Assembly (NCBI RefSeq): GCF_002879885.1
Contig: NZ_PNYA01000002.1
Coordinates: 124,001 to 188,000, forward strand
DNA from: Trinickia dabaoshanensis
GTDB lineage: Bacteria > Pseudomonadota > Gammaproteobacteria > Burkholderiales > Burkholderiaceae
Direction: 5' to 3'
Length of the DNA: 64,000 nt
The notes under the pieces are model-generated. The model saw only the letters and a list, made by a program, of their open reading frames with translations, was not told the origin of the DNA and searched no databases. This document shows, piece after piece, positions 27,368-37,040 of the stretch. Each line of letters begins with the position of its first letter. Position 1 is the first letter of the stretch. A program made the translations under genes and the position numbers.

Positions 27368-29335
27368 ATGTCCCAATTCCCCGAATCGCCGGCCGCGAAT
27401 GAGCGCGCCGCGGCGCCGATTGCGCCGGTGCGCCGCGCGATCGCCGCCCTACCCGATCAGCTCATCAGCCAAATCGCCGCGGGCGAGGTGGTCGAGCGTC
27501 CCGCATCGGTCGTCAAGGAATTGCTCGAAAACGCACTGGACGCCGGCGCCAAGACGTTGCGGATCATGCTCGATGCGGGCGGCGTCAAACGCATTTCGAT
27601 CACCGACGACGGCTGCGGCATCCCGCCCGGCGAGCTGCCGCTCGCGCTGATGCGCCACGCGACGAGTAAAATCCGCTCGCTCGCCGAACTCGAAGCCGTC
27701 GCCACGCTCGGGTTTCGCGGCGAGGCGTTGGCCTCGATCGCCTCCGTGGCCGAGATGTTCATCACGAGCCGCACGCCCGACGCGCCGCATGCGACGCGCA
27801 TCGACGCGCAAACGGGCGTACTGGCCCCAGCCGCAGGCGGCGTGGGCACGACGATCGAAGTGCGCGAGCTTTACTTCAACACGCCGGCGCGCAGAAAGTT
27901 CCTCAAAAGCGAGCAGACCGAGCTCGGCCATTGCGTCGAAATGATCCGTCGCGCGGCGCTCGCACGGCCCGACGTGACGATCTCGGTCATGCACAACGGC
28001 CGCGCGCTCGAACACTGGAACGCGAGCGAGCCGCCCGCGCGGGTATCGAAAATCCTCGGCGAGGCGTTTGCCACCGCGCATCTGCCGCTCGAGCACGACG
28101 CCGGACAGATCGCGCTGTACGGTTGCGCGGGGCTGCCCACGGCCAGCCGCGGGCGCGCCGACCAGCAATATTTCTTCGTCAACGGCCGCTTCGTGCGCGA
28201 CAAGCTGCTCACGCACGCGGTGCGCGCAGCTTACGAAGACGTGCTGCACGGCGACCGCTATCCGTCGTATGTGCTCTTCCTCGATCTGCCGCCGGAAGCC
28301 GTCGACGTCAACGTGCACCCCTCGAAGATCGAAGTGCGTTTCCGCGATTCGCGCTCGATTCATCAGTTCGTATTCCACGCGTTGCAGCGGGCGCTCGCGC
28401 GGCACGCCGGCGCTTCGCCCGAAACGACGGCGCTCGGTCACGCGGCGCAAATCGAGCCGCTGCCCATCGCGCAAGACGGCGCCGCCACCGGCGCGCTGCC
28501 GGGCGGCGCGTCGATTGCCGCGGCCAGCCGCGGCGGTACGACCTGGATGCGCGATTCACGCATGGTCCAGGGCACGCTGCCGGTTGCGCAACCGCTCGCG
28601 CTTTACGACGCGTTGTTCGGCCGCAAGGACGGTGCACGCCCCGAGGACGGCAAGCACGAGAGCACGAGCGCATTCGAAATGCGCGATGGCGCGGCACCCG
28701 CCGCGGCAGGCGGATTCGCGGCGAGTCCCGCTCCGATGGCCGCCGATCTCGATCATCCGCTCGGCTTTGCCATCGGTCAGATCCATGGCGTCTACGTGCT
28801 CGCGCAAAACGCGCGTGGGCTCGTCATCGTCGATATGCATGCCGCGCACGAACGGATCCTCTACGAGCAATTCAAGCGCGCGCTGGCCGAGCGGACGATC
28901 GCCGTGCAGCCGCTCTTGATCCCTGTCTCGATGACGGCCGATGCGGTCGAGATCGGCACCGTGGAGGAAGAACGCGACGCGCTCGATACGCTCGGCTTCG
29001 ATCTGGCCGCGCTCTCGCCCACGACGCTCGCGATCCGTGCCGTGCCGGCGCTGCTCAAGGATGCCGATCTGCCCGCGCTCGCGCGCGCGGTGCTGGCCGA
29101 TTTGCACGCATACGGCGGCTCGCGCGTGCTGACCGAGCATCAGCACGAGTTGCTCGGCACGCTGGCGTGCCATCATGCGGTGCGCGCCAACCGGCGCCTC
29201 ACGCTCGATGAGATGAATGCCCTGCTGCGCCAGATGGAGGCGACCGAACGCGCCGATCAGTGCAATCACGGCCGGCCGACTTGGTATCAACTGACGCTCG
29301 GCGATCTCGACCGTCTTTTCTTGCGCGGGCAATAA
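27368..29335 (+). CDS. mutL: DNA mismatch repair protein MutL
   Basis: MutL links MutS mismatch recognition to strand incision. The 655-residue protein has the GHKL ATPase N-domain: [12 protein letters not shown] with the catalytic Glu-Asn, [11 protein letters not shown], and a [13 protein letters not shown] lid motif. A variable linker spans about 350-460, and the C-terminal dimerisation domain ([13 protein letters not shown] to the end) follows. No ribosome-binding site is seen. A perfect TATAAT at 27356-27361 ends 6 nt before the ATG, so the mRNA could be leaderless. miaA follows after 4 nt. Confidence 0.96.
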   Translation: MSQFPESPAANERAAAPIAPVRRAIAALPDQLISQIAAGEVVERPASVVKELLENALDAGAKTLRIMLDAGGVKRISITDDGCGIPPGELPLALMRHATSKIRSLAELEAVATLGFRGEALASIASVAEMFITSRTPDAPHATRIDAQTGVLAPAAGGVGTTIEVRELYFNTPARRKFLKSEQTELGHCVEMIRRAALARPDVTISVMHNGRALEHWNASEPPARVSKILGEAFATAHLPLEHDAGQIALYGCAGLPTASRGRADQQYFFVNGRFVRDKLLTHAVRAAYEDVLHGDRYPSYVLFLDLPPEAVDVNVHPSKIEVRFRDSRSIHQFVFHALQRALARHAGASPETTALGHAAQIEPLPIAQDGAATGALPGGASIAAASRGGTTWMRDSRMVQGTLPVAQPLALYDALFGRKDGARPEDGKHESTSAFEMRDGAAPAAAGGFAASPAPMAADLDHPLGFAIGQIHGVYVLAQNARGLVIVDMHAAHERILYEQFKRALAERTIAVQPLLIPVSMTADAVEIGTVEEERDALDTLGFDLAALSPTTLAIRAVPALLKDADLPALARAVLADLHAYGGSRVLTEHQHELLGTLACHHAVRANRRLTLDEMNALLRQMEATERADQCNHGRPTWYQLTLGDLDRLFLRGQ

Positions 29336-29339
29336 ACGC

Positions 29340-30302
29340 GTGAACGAGTCTCATCGCATCGCGGTCGCTTGCCTGCTCGGCCCGACGGCATCGGGCAAGA
29401 CCGCCGCGGCCCTCGCCTTCGCGGCTAGGCATGCTACGGAAATCGTCAGTGTCGATTCGGCGCTCGTCTACCGTGGCATGGACATCGGCACGGCCAAGCC
29501 GACGCTCGCCGAGCGCGCGGGCGTGCCCCACCATTTGATCGACGTGCGCGATCCGACCGAAGCGTACTCGGCCGCGGATTTCCGTGCCGACGCGCTGCAC
29601 GCGATTGGAGAAATCCTGGCGCGCGGCCACGCGCCGTTGCTCGTCGGCGGCACGATGCTGTACTACAAGGCACTGACACAGGGCCTGAACGACTTGCCGA
29701 GCGCCGATGCCGAGGTGCGCGCGACGCTGGAAGCCGATGCCGCGCGCGATGGCTGGCCCGCGCTGCATGCCCGGCTCGCCGGCGTCGATGCGGCCACGGC
29801 CTCGCGCCTCGCGCCGAACGACGCGCAGCGCATCCAACGCGCGCTCGAAGTGTTCATGCTGACGGGACAGCCGATGTCCGTTTTGCTGGCCGCGCCGGAG
29901 CGCAAGGACGAATCGACGCCGTACCGGTTCGTGCCGATTGCGTTGGAGCCGAGCGACCGGGCCGTGCTGCACGCGCGCATCGAACAGCGCTTCGACGCGA
30001 TGCTCGCCGCGGGTTTCATCGACGAAGTGCGGGGCCTGCGCGCGCGCGGCGATCTGGATCCGAATCTGCCGTCGATGCGCTGTGTCGGCTACCGGCAGGC
30101 ATGGGAGTATCTGGACGGCGCGATCGACTATGCGACGATGCGCGACAAAGGCGTTTTCGCCACGCGCCAGCTCTGCAAGCGGCAACTCACCTGGCTGCGT
30201 TCGATGCCCGAGCGGATCGTCATCGATTGCTGCGCGCCGGATGCGACCGAAGAGGCGGTGCGCGCGCTCGAGGCCGTCATCGCACAAAACGAACGGCCAT
30301 AA
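29340..30302 (+). CDS. miaA: tRNA dimethylallyltransferase MiaA
   Basis: MiaA transfers a dimethylallyl group to A37 of tRNAs that read UNN codons. The 320-residue enzyme has the P-loop GPTASGKT, the substrate motif [16 protein letters not shown] and the tRNA-binding [13 protein letters not shown] region near 275. It starts with GTG, 4 nt after mutL, matching the conserved mutL-miaA pairing in proteobacteria. A strong bidirectional terminator follows immediately. Confidence 0.96.
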   Translation: MNESHRIAVACLLGPTASGKTAAALAFAARHATEIVSVDSALVYRGMDIGTAKPTLAERAGVPHHLIDVRDPTEAYSAADFRADALHAIGEILARGHAPLLVGGTMLYYKALTQGLNDLPSADAEVRATLEADAARDGWPALHARLAGVDAATASRLAPNDAQRIQRALEVFMLTGQPMSVLLAAPERKDESTPYRFVPIALEPSDRAVLHARIEQRFDAMLAAGFIDEVRGLRARGDLDPNLPSMRCVGYRQAWEYLDGAIDYATMRDKGVFATRQLCKRQLTWLRSMPERIVIDCCAPDATEEAVRALEAVIAQNERP

Positions 30303-30343
30303 AAAAACCGCCTGGCTCCATACTCGATACCAAGCGGTTTTTT
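30302..30343. terminator. Bidirectional intrinsic terminator between miaA and purM
   Basis: AAAAAACCGC-C-TGG pairs with CCA-A-GCGGTTTTTT around a 14-nt loop, with one mismatch. The A-run and T-run on the two sides give a U-tract in both directions, suiting the convergent genes miaA and purM. Confidence 0.8.
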
Positions 30344-30378
30344 GCACTTCTTCGCCGGCAACGCGGCTTTGCTATACC

Positions 30379-31446
30379 TCAGACCACCACCGTCTGAGCC
30401 TCGCCGTCCTTGCTAGCGCGCACGGTGCCGATCTTCCACACTTGCTCGCCGGCCGCCGTCAATTCGCGCACAGCCTCGTCGGCCGCATCGGCCGCCACGA
30501 TCACGGCCATGCCGATCCCGCAGTTGAAGACGCGGTGCATTTCGGCATCGGCGACACCGCCGTGCTGCTGCAGCCACGTGAACAGGGGCGGCATCGGCCA
30601 CGCCGAAGCTTGCAGCTCGGCGGTCAGCCCCTCGCGCAACACGCGCGGAACGTTCTCGACCAAGCCGCCACCCGTGATGTGGGCCATGCCCTTCACGGTG
30701 ATCTTTTGCATCAGCGCGAGCAGCGGCTTCACGTAGATGCGCGTCGGCGCCATCAGCGCATCGGCGAGCGAGCGGCCATGAAAATCCGCGGACAGATCGG
30801 GGTTGGCGCGCTCGATGATCTTGCGCACGAGCGAAAACCCGTTCGAATGAATCCCGCTCGAGGCCAAACCGAGTACGACGTCGCCCGGGGCGATCGCGGC
30901 CCCATCGATGATCTTGCTCTTTTCGACGGCACCCACGGCGAAGCCCGCGAGATCGTATTCGCCGTCGGGATACATGCCCGGCATTTCAGCCGTCTCACCG
31001 CCGATCAGCGCGCAGCCGGCCAGCTCGCAGCCTTGCGCGATGCCCTTCACGACCGTGGCGGCCGTGCCGACGTCGAGCTTGCCGCAGGCGAAGTAATCGA
31101 GGAAGAACAGCGGCTCGGCGCCTTGCACGAGGATATCGTTCACGCTCATCGCGACGAGATCCTGGCCGACCGTATCGTGTTTGTTCAGATGAAAGGCGAG
31201 CTTGAGCTTGGTGCCGACACCGTCGGTACCGGAGACGAGCACGGGCTCGCGGTACTTCTTCGGCACCTCGAACAGCGCGCCGAACCCGCCGATACCGGCT
31301 AGCACGCCTTCGCGCATCGTCTTTTTCGCGAAGGGCTTGATGGCGTCGACGAGCGCATCGCCTGCGTCGATGTCGACGCCCGCGTCGCGATACGACAGAC
31401 CCTGGGCGCCGGCGTTGGCGTCCGAAGCGGATTTCGGTTGATTCAT
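30379..31446 (-). CDS. purM: Phosphoribosylformylglycinamidine cyclo-ligase (AIR synthetase)
   Basis: PurM closes the imidazole ring in purine synthesis, making AIR from FGAM with ATP. The 355-residue protein shows the family motifs [28 protein letters not shown] and [14 protein letters not shown] in the right order and is full length. It is transcribed divergently from the AI-2E-family permease across 60 bp. That gap contains an inverted pair of TAAAAT boxes, discussed in the findings. Confidence 0.97.
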   Translation of the reverse strand: MNQPKSASDANAGAQGLSYRDAGVDIDAGDALVDAIKPFAKKTMREGVLAGIGGFGALFEVPKKYREPVLVSGTDGVGTKLKLAFHLNKHDTVGQDLVAMSVNDILVQGAEPLFFLDYFACGKLDVGTAATVVKGIAQGCELAGCALIGGETAEMPGMYPDGEYDLAGFAVGAVEKSKIIDGAAIAPGDVVLGLASSGIHSNGFSLVRKIIERANPDLSADFHGRSLADALMAPTRIYVKPLLALMQKITVKGMAHITGGGLVENVPRVLREGLTAELQASAWPMPPLFTWLQQHGGVADAEMHRVFNCGIGMAVIVAADAADEAVRELTAAGEQVWKIGTVRASKDGEAQTVVV

Positions 31447-31506
31447 GGGGAAGAGCGAGAAGGTCGGTAAAATGCGATTTTAACCGATGCAGACCGGGAC
31501 ACGCCT

Positions 31507-32583
31507 TTGTCGCAGAATTCAACGATTCTCACGCCCTACCAACGTCAGGCCCTCTTCTGGGGCGCGGTCGCGCTCGGCCTCGGCATCCTGCTCTGGCTGC
31601 TCAGTCCCGTCCTGACGCCATTCCTGCTCGGCGCGATTCTCGCGTACATCCTCCAGCCCGGCGTCGCCTGGCTCGTACGCCATCGCGTGCCGCGCGGCAT
31701 CGCGGCCCTCCTGATGATGCTCGTGTTCGCCATCATCGTCTCGCTGCTCGCGCTGCTCGTGTTCGCGGTCGTGCAAAAGGAAGGGCCCGAGTTGAAAGCG
31801 CAGATTCCGGGATTGATCTCGCATCTGCACGACTGGGTGCAACCGAAGCTCGCGCTATGGGGCTACGGCGATATTTTCGATTTCTCGAGCCTGCGGGATT
31901 TACTCACCAACCAGCTCGAAGGCAGCGCGCAAACCGTCGCGCTCGCGGCCTGGAAGTCGCTGCGCACGAGCGGCAACGTCATGATCACCGTGGTGGGCGA
32001 CGTCGTCATGGTGCCGCTCGTGCTGTACTACCTGCTCTACGATTGGAATACGATGCTCGCGCGCCTCGCCTCGATGGTGCCGCGGCGCTGGCTGCCCAAG
32101 ACGCTCGAGCTGGCCGTCGAGATGGATCGCACGCTCTCGCAGTATCTGCGCGGCCAGTTGCTCGTGATGGCGGTGCTCGCCGCGTTCTACGGCATCGCGC
32201 TCACGATCGCGGGCTTCGAGATCGCGCTGCCGGTCGGTATCTTCACGGGGCTCGCCGTATTCATCCCGTATGTCGGTTTCGCGACGGGCCTCGCGCTCGC
32301 GCTGCTCGCGGCGCTGTTGCAGTTCGGCAGCGTCTACGGCTTCGTGGCCGTGGCGGTCGTCTACGGGATCGGGCAAATCCTCGAGAGCTTGTTTCTCACG
32401 CCGCGCCTCGTCGGCGAGCGCATCGGCCTGCATCCGCTCGCGGTCATCTTCGCCTTGCTCGCCTTCGGCCAGTTGTTCGGCTTTTTCGGGGTGCTGCTCG
32501 CGCTGCCCGTGAGCGCGATCTTGTCGACGGCGCTGCGCGAGGTGCGGCGCGGCTATCTCGCGAGCACGCTTTATAAGAATTGA
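31507..32583 (+). CDS. AI-2E/PerM-family transporter
   Basis: A 358-residue inner-membrane protein with about eight transmembrane helices in the 2+6 pattern of the PerM/AI-2E exporter family. A soluble segment lies around 85-145, and the family region GIGQILESLFLTPRLVGERIGLHP is near 290. Substrates are diverse in this family (autoinducer, sodium, other solutes) and are not resolved here. The start is TTG. The stop overlaps the first possible start of hda by TTGA, and the pairing of this permease with hda is common in beta-proteobacteria. Confidence 0.88.
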   Translation: MSQNSTILTPYQRQALFWGAVALGLGILLWLLSPVLTPFLLGAILAYILQPGVAWLVRHRVPRGIAALLMMLVFAIIVSLLALLVFAVVQKEGPELKAQIPGLISHLHDWVQPKLALWGYGDIFDFSSLRDLLTNQLEGSAQTVALAAWKSLRTSGNVMITVVGDVVMVPLVLYYLLYDWNTMLARLASMVPRRWLPKTLELAVEMDRTLSQYLRGQLLVMAVLAAFYGIALTIAGFEIALPVGIFTGLAVFIPYVGFATGLALALLAALLQFGSVYGFVAVAVVYGIGQILESLFLTPRLVGERIGLHPLAVIFALLAFGQLFGFFGVLLALPVSAILSTALREVRRGYLASTLYKN

Positions 32584-32603
32584 TCGTTTCTCGTTCTCAC
32601 ATC

Positions 32604-33347
32604 GTGACTGTGCATCGCCAATTGACGCTCGACCTCGGCACGCCGCCGCCGTCGACGTTCGAAAACTTCTTCGCCGGGGCCAACGCGGAACTCGTCGCGC
32701 GGCTTGCCGAACTCGAGGGCGCGCTGGCGGCCGGCCCGCTCGCCGACCGCACGTTCTACGTTTGGGGCGACAGCGGCAGCGGCCGCAGCCATCTGCTCTC
32801 CGCGCTCGTGCATAGCGCGGCGCCGGGCCGCGCCTCGTTCCTCGGCCCGCAAAGCGCTTTGACGGCATTCACGTTCGATCCGAACATCGCGATCTATGCC
32901 GTCGACGATTGCGACAAGCTCTCGGGCGCGCAGCAGATCGCGCTGTTCAACTTGTTCAACGAAGTGCGCGCGCATCCGACGAGCGCGCTCGTCGCCGCCG
33001 GCAACGCCGCGCCGCTCGGTCTCGCCGTGCGCGAGGATCTGCGCACGCGCCTGGGCTGGGGCCTCGTGTTTCACCTCGCCCCGCTACCCGACGAGCGCAA
33101 GAGTGCCGTGCTCAAGCACGCGGCCAAGGAGCGCGGCATCGCGCTCGCCGACGACGTGCCCGCCTATCTGCTCACCCACTTCCGGCGCGACATGCCGAGC
33201 CTCATGGCATTGCTCGACGCGCTCGACCGTTTCTCCCTCGAGCAAAAGCGCGCAATCACGCTACCGTTGCTACGCACGATGCTCGCATTGCCGGCCGGCG
33301 AGGCCCCATCCGAAGGCTCGCCGGCCGCGCCGAGCCGCTTCAAGTAA
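32604..33347 (+). CDS. hda: Hda, DnaA-related regulatory inactivator
   Basis: Hda binds the sliding clamp and triggers ATP hydrolysis on DnaA so that replication does not re-initiate. The ORF has the clamp-binding motif QLTLDL at the extreme N-terminus and a DnaA-like AAA+ domain: P-loop variant GDSGSGRSHLL, sensor region VDDCDKL, and LRTRLGWGLVFHL with the arginine finger region. The GTG at 32604 places the clamp motif at residues 6-11, as in known Hda. A TTG at 32580 that overlaps the permease stop, or a GTG at 32610, are alternatives. Confidence 0.88.
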   Translation: MTVHRQLTLDLGTPPPSTFENFFAGANAELVARLAELEGALAAGPLADRTFYVWGDSGSGRSHLLSALVHSAAPGRASFLGPQSALTAFTFDPNIAIYAVDDCDKLSGAQQIALFNLFNEVRAHPTSALVAAGNAAPLGLAVREDLRTRLGWGLVFHLAPLPDERKSAVLKHAAKERGIALADDVPAYLLTHFRRDMPSLMALLDALDRFSLEQKRAITLPLLRTMLALPAGEAPSEGSPAAPSRFK

Positions 33348-33358
33348 AATGCGCACTC

Positions 33359-34045
33359 ATGACGAACCTCGCACTCTTCGACCTCGATCACACGCTCATC
33401 CCGACCGACAGCGACCACGAATGGGGCCGCTTCATCGTGAAGCTCGGCATTGTCGATGCCGAAACCTATCTGCGTGACATCGACCGCTTCTACGCCGACT
33501 ACAAGCGCGGCCAGCTCGATATCCACGCGTATCTCGAGACGATCCTCGCTCCGCTCGCCCATCGCTCGCGCGCGGAGCTCGCCGCATGGCACGAGCAGTT
33601 CATGCACGAAGTGATCAAGCCCGCCCTCACGCCCGTCGCGTTCGAACTCGTGCGCGAGCACCAGGACAAGGGCGACCTGTGCTGCATCGTTACAGCGACG
33701 AACGAATTCATCACGCGCCCGATCGCCGATGCGTTCGGCGTGCCGATGCTCATCGCCTGCGAAGTCGAGACCGTCGACGGCGAGCCGCACTCGCCGTTCA
33801 CGGGGCGCGGCACGGGCACCCCCAGCTACCGCGAGGGCAAGATCGTACGCGTGGAGTCGTGGCTCGCGTCGCTCGGCAAGAGCTGGGCCGACTTCGAACA
33901 CAGCTACTTTTACAGCGATTCGCACAACGACATCCCGCTGCTCGAGAAGGTCACCGATCCGATCGCGACCAATCCCGACGCCACGCTGCGCGCGCATGCG
34001 CAAGCGAAGGGCTGGCGCATCCTCGATCTTTTCCAACCGTCGTGA
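33359..34045 (+). CDS. HAD-superfamily IB phosphatase (SerB-like)
   Basis: A 228-residue haloacid-dehalogenase hydrolase. Motif I is FDLDHTL with the nucleophilic Asp, motif II is IVTATN, and motif III/IV is YFYSDSHNDIPLLE. The spacing fits subfamily IB (phosphoserine-phosphatase-like), which dephosphorylates small phosphorylated metabolites; the substrate is not known. Its stop overlaps the pcnB start as GTGA. A TAAAAT box overlapping the hda stop ends 8 nt before the ATG, and no ribosome-binding site is evident. Confidence 0.88.
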   Translation: MTNLALFDLDHTLIPTDSDHEWGRFIVKLGIVDAETYLRDIDRFYADYKRGQLDIHAYLETILAPLAHRSRAELAAWHEQFMHEVIKPALTPVAFELVREHQDKGDLCCIVTATNEFITRPIADAFGVPMLIACEVETVDGEPHSPFTGRGTGTPSYREGKIVRVESWLASLGKSWADFEHSYFYSDSHNDIPLLEKVTDPIATNPDATLRAHAQAKGWRILDLFQPS

Positions 34046-35643
34046 TCAAGAAACTCATCCGCAAGCTGCTCGGCCAAGACACGGATACGGCCGCTACCGC
34101 GAGGGACGATTCCCTCGCCGAAGAGGCCGTCTGGACCGACCAAGCCGCCAATCAAGCGGCCGGCGAAGCCGCACCCAAGCCGCGCCGCAAGAAAGCGCGG
34201 CCCGAGAAGCGCGCGAGCGCGTCCGGGCCCGACGTGCCGGTCATTTTGTCGTCCGACATCCACGGCATCGACCCGTCGCTGATCTCGCGCAACGCCGTGC
34301 GGGTGACCGACACGTTGCAGCAGGCCGGCTACCGCGCGTTCATCGTGGGCGGCGCCGTGCGCGACTTGCTGCTCGGTATCGCGCCGAAGGATTTCGACGT
34401 CGCGACCGATGCCACGCCCGAACAAGTGCAGCGCCTGTTCCGGCGCGCGCGGCTGATCGGCCGGCGCTTTCAGATCGTGCACGTGCAGTTCGGGCAGGAG
34501 ATCATCGAAGTCTCCACCTTCCGCGCCCTGGTGGACGCCCCGAAGGAAACCCCCTCGGGGGGCGCCCCGAAGGAAGCCCCCGCCGAAGATGCCGCGCCCA
34601 AGCGCCTGCGCCGCGACGAGCTCGATCGGCGCACGCACGCCGTCGACGCAAGCGGGCGTGTGCTGCGCGACAACGTCTGGGGCGAGCAACACGAAGATGC
34701 GACGCGGCGCGACTTCACGATCAACGCGATGTACTACGACCCGGCCACGCAGACGGTGCTCGACTATCACAACGGCATGGGCGACGTCCGCGCGCGCTTG
34801 CTGCGGATGATCGGCGACCCGGCCACACGCTATCGCGAGGACCCGGTCCGGATGCTGCGCGTGGTGCGCTTCGCGGCCAAGCTCGGGTTCGAGATCGAAG
34901 AAGCCACCCGCGCGCCGATCGAGCCGCTCGCCGATCTGATCCACAACGTCCCGGCCGCGCGTCTGTTCGACGAAATGCTCAAGCTGCTGCTCTCGGGCCA
35001 CGCGCTGGCGTGCCTGAAGCAACTGCGCAAACACGGCCTGCATCATGGCCTGCTGCCGCTGCTCGACGTCGTGCTGGAGCAGCCGCATGGCGAGTCGTTC
35101 ATCACCCTGGCGCTCAATAGCACCGACGCGCGCGTGAAGGCAGGCAAGGGCGTATCGCCCGGATTTTTGTTCGCGACGCTGCTTTGGCACGACGTGCAGC
35201 AGCGCGCGCAGCAATATGAAGCGAACGGCGAGTTTCCGGTACCCGCGATCCATCACGCGATGGACGACGTCCTCGAGATGCAAACCGAGAAGCTTGCGAT
35301 TCACAAACGTTTCTCGGCCGATATGCGCGAGATCTGGGGCTTGCAGGCGCGTCTGGAAAAACGCTCCGGTCGAAGCCCGCTGAAGCTCATCGAACACCAA
35401 AGATTTAGAGCGGGTTATGATTTCCTCTTATTACGGTGCGAATCGGGTGAGCTCGATCCCGCGATCGGCGCGTGGTGGACGTCCTTCCTAGAGGGCACCC
35501 CCGCCGAACGCGAGACGCTGCTGTCGCAAGGCGGTCGCGAGCGCGGCCCGCGCAAGCGGCGCCGCCGCGGTGGACGCAGCCGCAAGGGCGGCGAAGGCGC
35601 GGACGCCGATACGGTGGACGCACCGAGCTCGCAAGAGGACTGA
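34042..35643 (+). CDS. pcnB: Poly(A) polymerase PcnB
   Basis: PcnB adds 3' poly(A) tails that promote RNA decay. The 533-residue protein has the nucleotidyltransferase core FIVGGAVRDLLLGIAPKDFD with the catalytic Asp pair, an RRDFTINAMYYD motif, and the RNA-binding region RYREDPVRMLRVVRFAAKLGF. It ends in a strongly basic tail (RKRRRRGGRSRKGG), typical of PcnB rather than the CCA-adding enzyme. The start is GTG, overlapping the HAD stop. An internal GC-rich duplication (about 34535-34585) inserts the peptide APKE twice. Confidence 0.95.
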   Translation: MIKKLIRKLLGQDTDTAATARDDSLAEEAVWTDQAANQAAGEAAPKPRRKKARPEKRASASGPDVPVILSSDIHGIDPSLISRNAVRVTDTLQQAGYRAFIVGGAVRDLLLGIAPKDFDVATDATPEQVQRLFRRARLIGRRFQIVHVQFGQEIIEVSTFRALVDAPKETPSGGAPKEAPAEDAAPKRLRRDELDRRTHAVDASGRVLRDNVWGEQHEDATRRDFTINAMYYDPATQTVLDYHNGMGDVRARLLRMIGDPATRYREDPVRMLRVVRFAAKLGFEIEEATRAPIEPLADLIHNVPAARLFDEMLKLLLSGHALACLKQLRKHGLHHGLLPLLDVVLEQPHGESFITLALNSTDARVKAGKGVSPGFLFATLLWHDVQQRAQQYEANGEFPVPAIHHAMDDVLEMQTEKLAIHKRFSADMREIWGLQARLEKRSGRSPLKLIEHQRFRAGYDFLLLRCESGELDPAIGAWWTSFLEGTPAERETLLSQGGRERGPRKRRRRGGRSRKGGEGADADTVDAPSSQED

Positions 35644-35698
35644 ACGGGCGGCGGTACGCCGCCGAACGTCGAGTCAGGAAGTCGTAGGAAGCTATGCC

Positions 35699-36301
35699 AT
35701 GACGGTTGCTTATCTCGGTCTAGGCGCGAACCTAGGGGATGCTCGCCAATCCCTGAAGGATGCGGTCGTCTGCCTCGCCCAGCAGCATGCCATCACCGTG
35801 CTCGCGAAATCGAGCCTGTACCGCACCGCGCCCATCGATGCCGGCGGCGACGATTACTACAATCTGGTCGTCAAGCTCGAAACGTCGCTGGGCGCTCCGG
35901 CGCTGCTCGCGCTCTGTCATCGGGTCGAACATCACTTCGGCCGCGAGCGTCCCTTTCGCAACGCGCCGCGCACGCTCGACATCGATATCGTCCTGTATGG
36001 CGATTCGCGCATGGACGAGCCCGATCTCGTCATCCCGCATCCGCGCGCGTTCGAGCGCGCATTCGTGCTCGTGCCGCTCGTCGAGATCGATCCGGAAATC
36101 GCCATTCCCGGCCATGGCCGCGCCGATGCATTGCTGCCCGGCGTGGCCCATCAGCGCATCGAAAAAGTGAAGACCTGCTGCTGTCCCGTCGCCGACGCAC
36201 TGGCGAACGCGGCAAAGAAAGCCGTGGGCGGATGCACGAAGAGCCGTGCCGCATCGAGCGAGGCGGAAGCGTCCGCCGCAAGCCACGGCGGTAAGTCCTG
36301 A
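35699..36301 (+). CDS. folK: 2-amino-4-hydroxy-6-hydroxymethyldihydropteridine pyrophosphokinase
   Basis: FolK activates the pterin for dihydropteroate synthesis in the folate pathway. The motif set AYLGLGANLGD, FGRERPFRNAPRTLDIDI (ATP and Mg binding) and IPHPRAFERAFVL is complete by residue 155. The protein runs to 200 residues; the extra 40 form a Cys- and Ala/Ser-rich tail (KTCCCPVADA...), which is unusual for the family. An AGGAA motif lies upstream of the ATG. The stop overlaps the next start (TGATG), so folK and the kinase gene are coupled. Confidence 0.94.
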   Translation: MTVAYLGLGANLGDARQSLKDAVVCLAQQHAITVLAKSSLYRTAPIDAGGDDYYNLVVKLETSLGAPALLALCHRVEHHFGRERPFRNAPRTLDIDIVLYGDSRMDEPDLVIPHPRAFERAFVLVPLVEIDPEIAIPGHGRADALLPGVAHQRIEKVKTCCCPVADALANAAKKAVGGCTKSRAASSEAEASAASHGGKS

Positions 36302-36984
36302 TGTCGATGAACGCGCCGCCCGTCACGGTGACAGCGCCCGATCTGCGCGCGCCGCATCGCTACATCGCCGTCGAAGGTCCGATCGGCGTGGGCAAAACGT
36401 CGCTCGTACAGCGACTCGCCGAGCGCTGGCCGATGCGCCCGCTGCTCGAGCGGCCCGAGGCCAACCCGTTTCTCGCGCGCTTTTACGGCGACATGACCCG
36501 CTACGCATTGCATACCGAGTTGCAATTCGCCGTGCAGCGGGCCGAAGAAGCCCGTCAAACGGCCGATCTGCTCGCGCGCGGCGGCGCCGTCGTCACCGAT
36601 TTTCTGCCGCAAAAAAGTACGATCTTCGCGCGCCTCACCCTCGATGACGACGAGTGGCGCCTTTACGAAGGGCTGGCCGGGCGTATAGCGCCTGTCGATG
36701 CGCCCGTTCCTGACCTCGTCATCCAATTGCAGGCGAGCCCCGCAACGTTGCTCGCTCGCGTACAAAAGCGCTCGCGCGCCGACGAAGGGCGCATCACCGA
36801 AACTTACCTGCGCGAGCTCGGCGACGCTTACGACCAATTCTTCTATCACTACGACGCGAGCCCGGTGCTGACCGTCAATACCGAGCACCTCGACCTGCTG
36901 GAATCCGACGCGGATTTCGCCCTGCTGCTCGAGCACATCGAGACGATGCGCGGGCGCAAGGCAAGCTTCGTCAAAGCGCTTTAA
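36301..36984 (+). CDS. Deoxynucleoside kinase
   Basis: A 227-residue P-loop kinase of the deoxyguanosine/deoxyadenosine/deoxycytidine kinase family, which salvages deoxynucleosides. It shows [14 protein letters not shown] (Walker A), the [13 protein letters not shown] region with the catalytic and substrate-binding residues, and the lid motif [13 protein letters not shown]. The genomic slot between folK and panB is conserved in Burkholderiales. Its ATG overlaps the folK stop by one base. The exact base preference cannot be read from the sequence. Confidence 0.88.
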   Translation: MSMNAPPVTVTAPDLRAPHRYIAVEGPIGVGKTSLVQRLAERWPMRPLLERPEANPFLARFYGDMTRYALHTELQFAVQRAEEARQTADLLARGGAVVTDFLPQKSTIFARLTLDDDEWRLYEGLAGRIAPVDAPVPDLVIQLQASPATLLARVQKRSRADEGRITETYLRELGDAYDQFFYHYDASPVLTVNTEHLDLLESDADFALLLEHIETMRGRKASFVKAL

Positions 36985-37040
36985 TATCCGCTCCGGCAGC
37001 GCGCTCGCGCTCATCATTCTTTTCGTATGCGAGACTTTCG

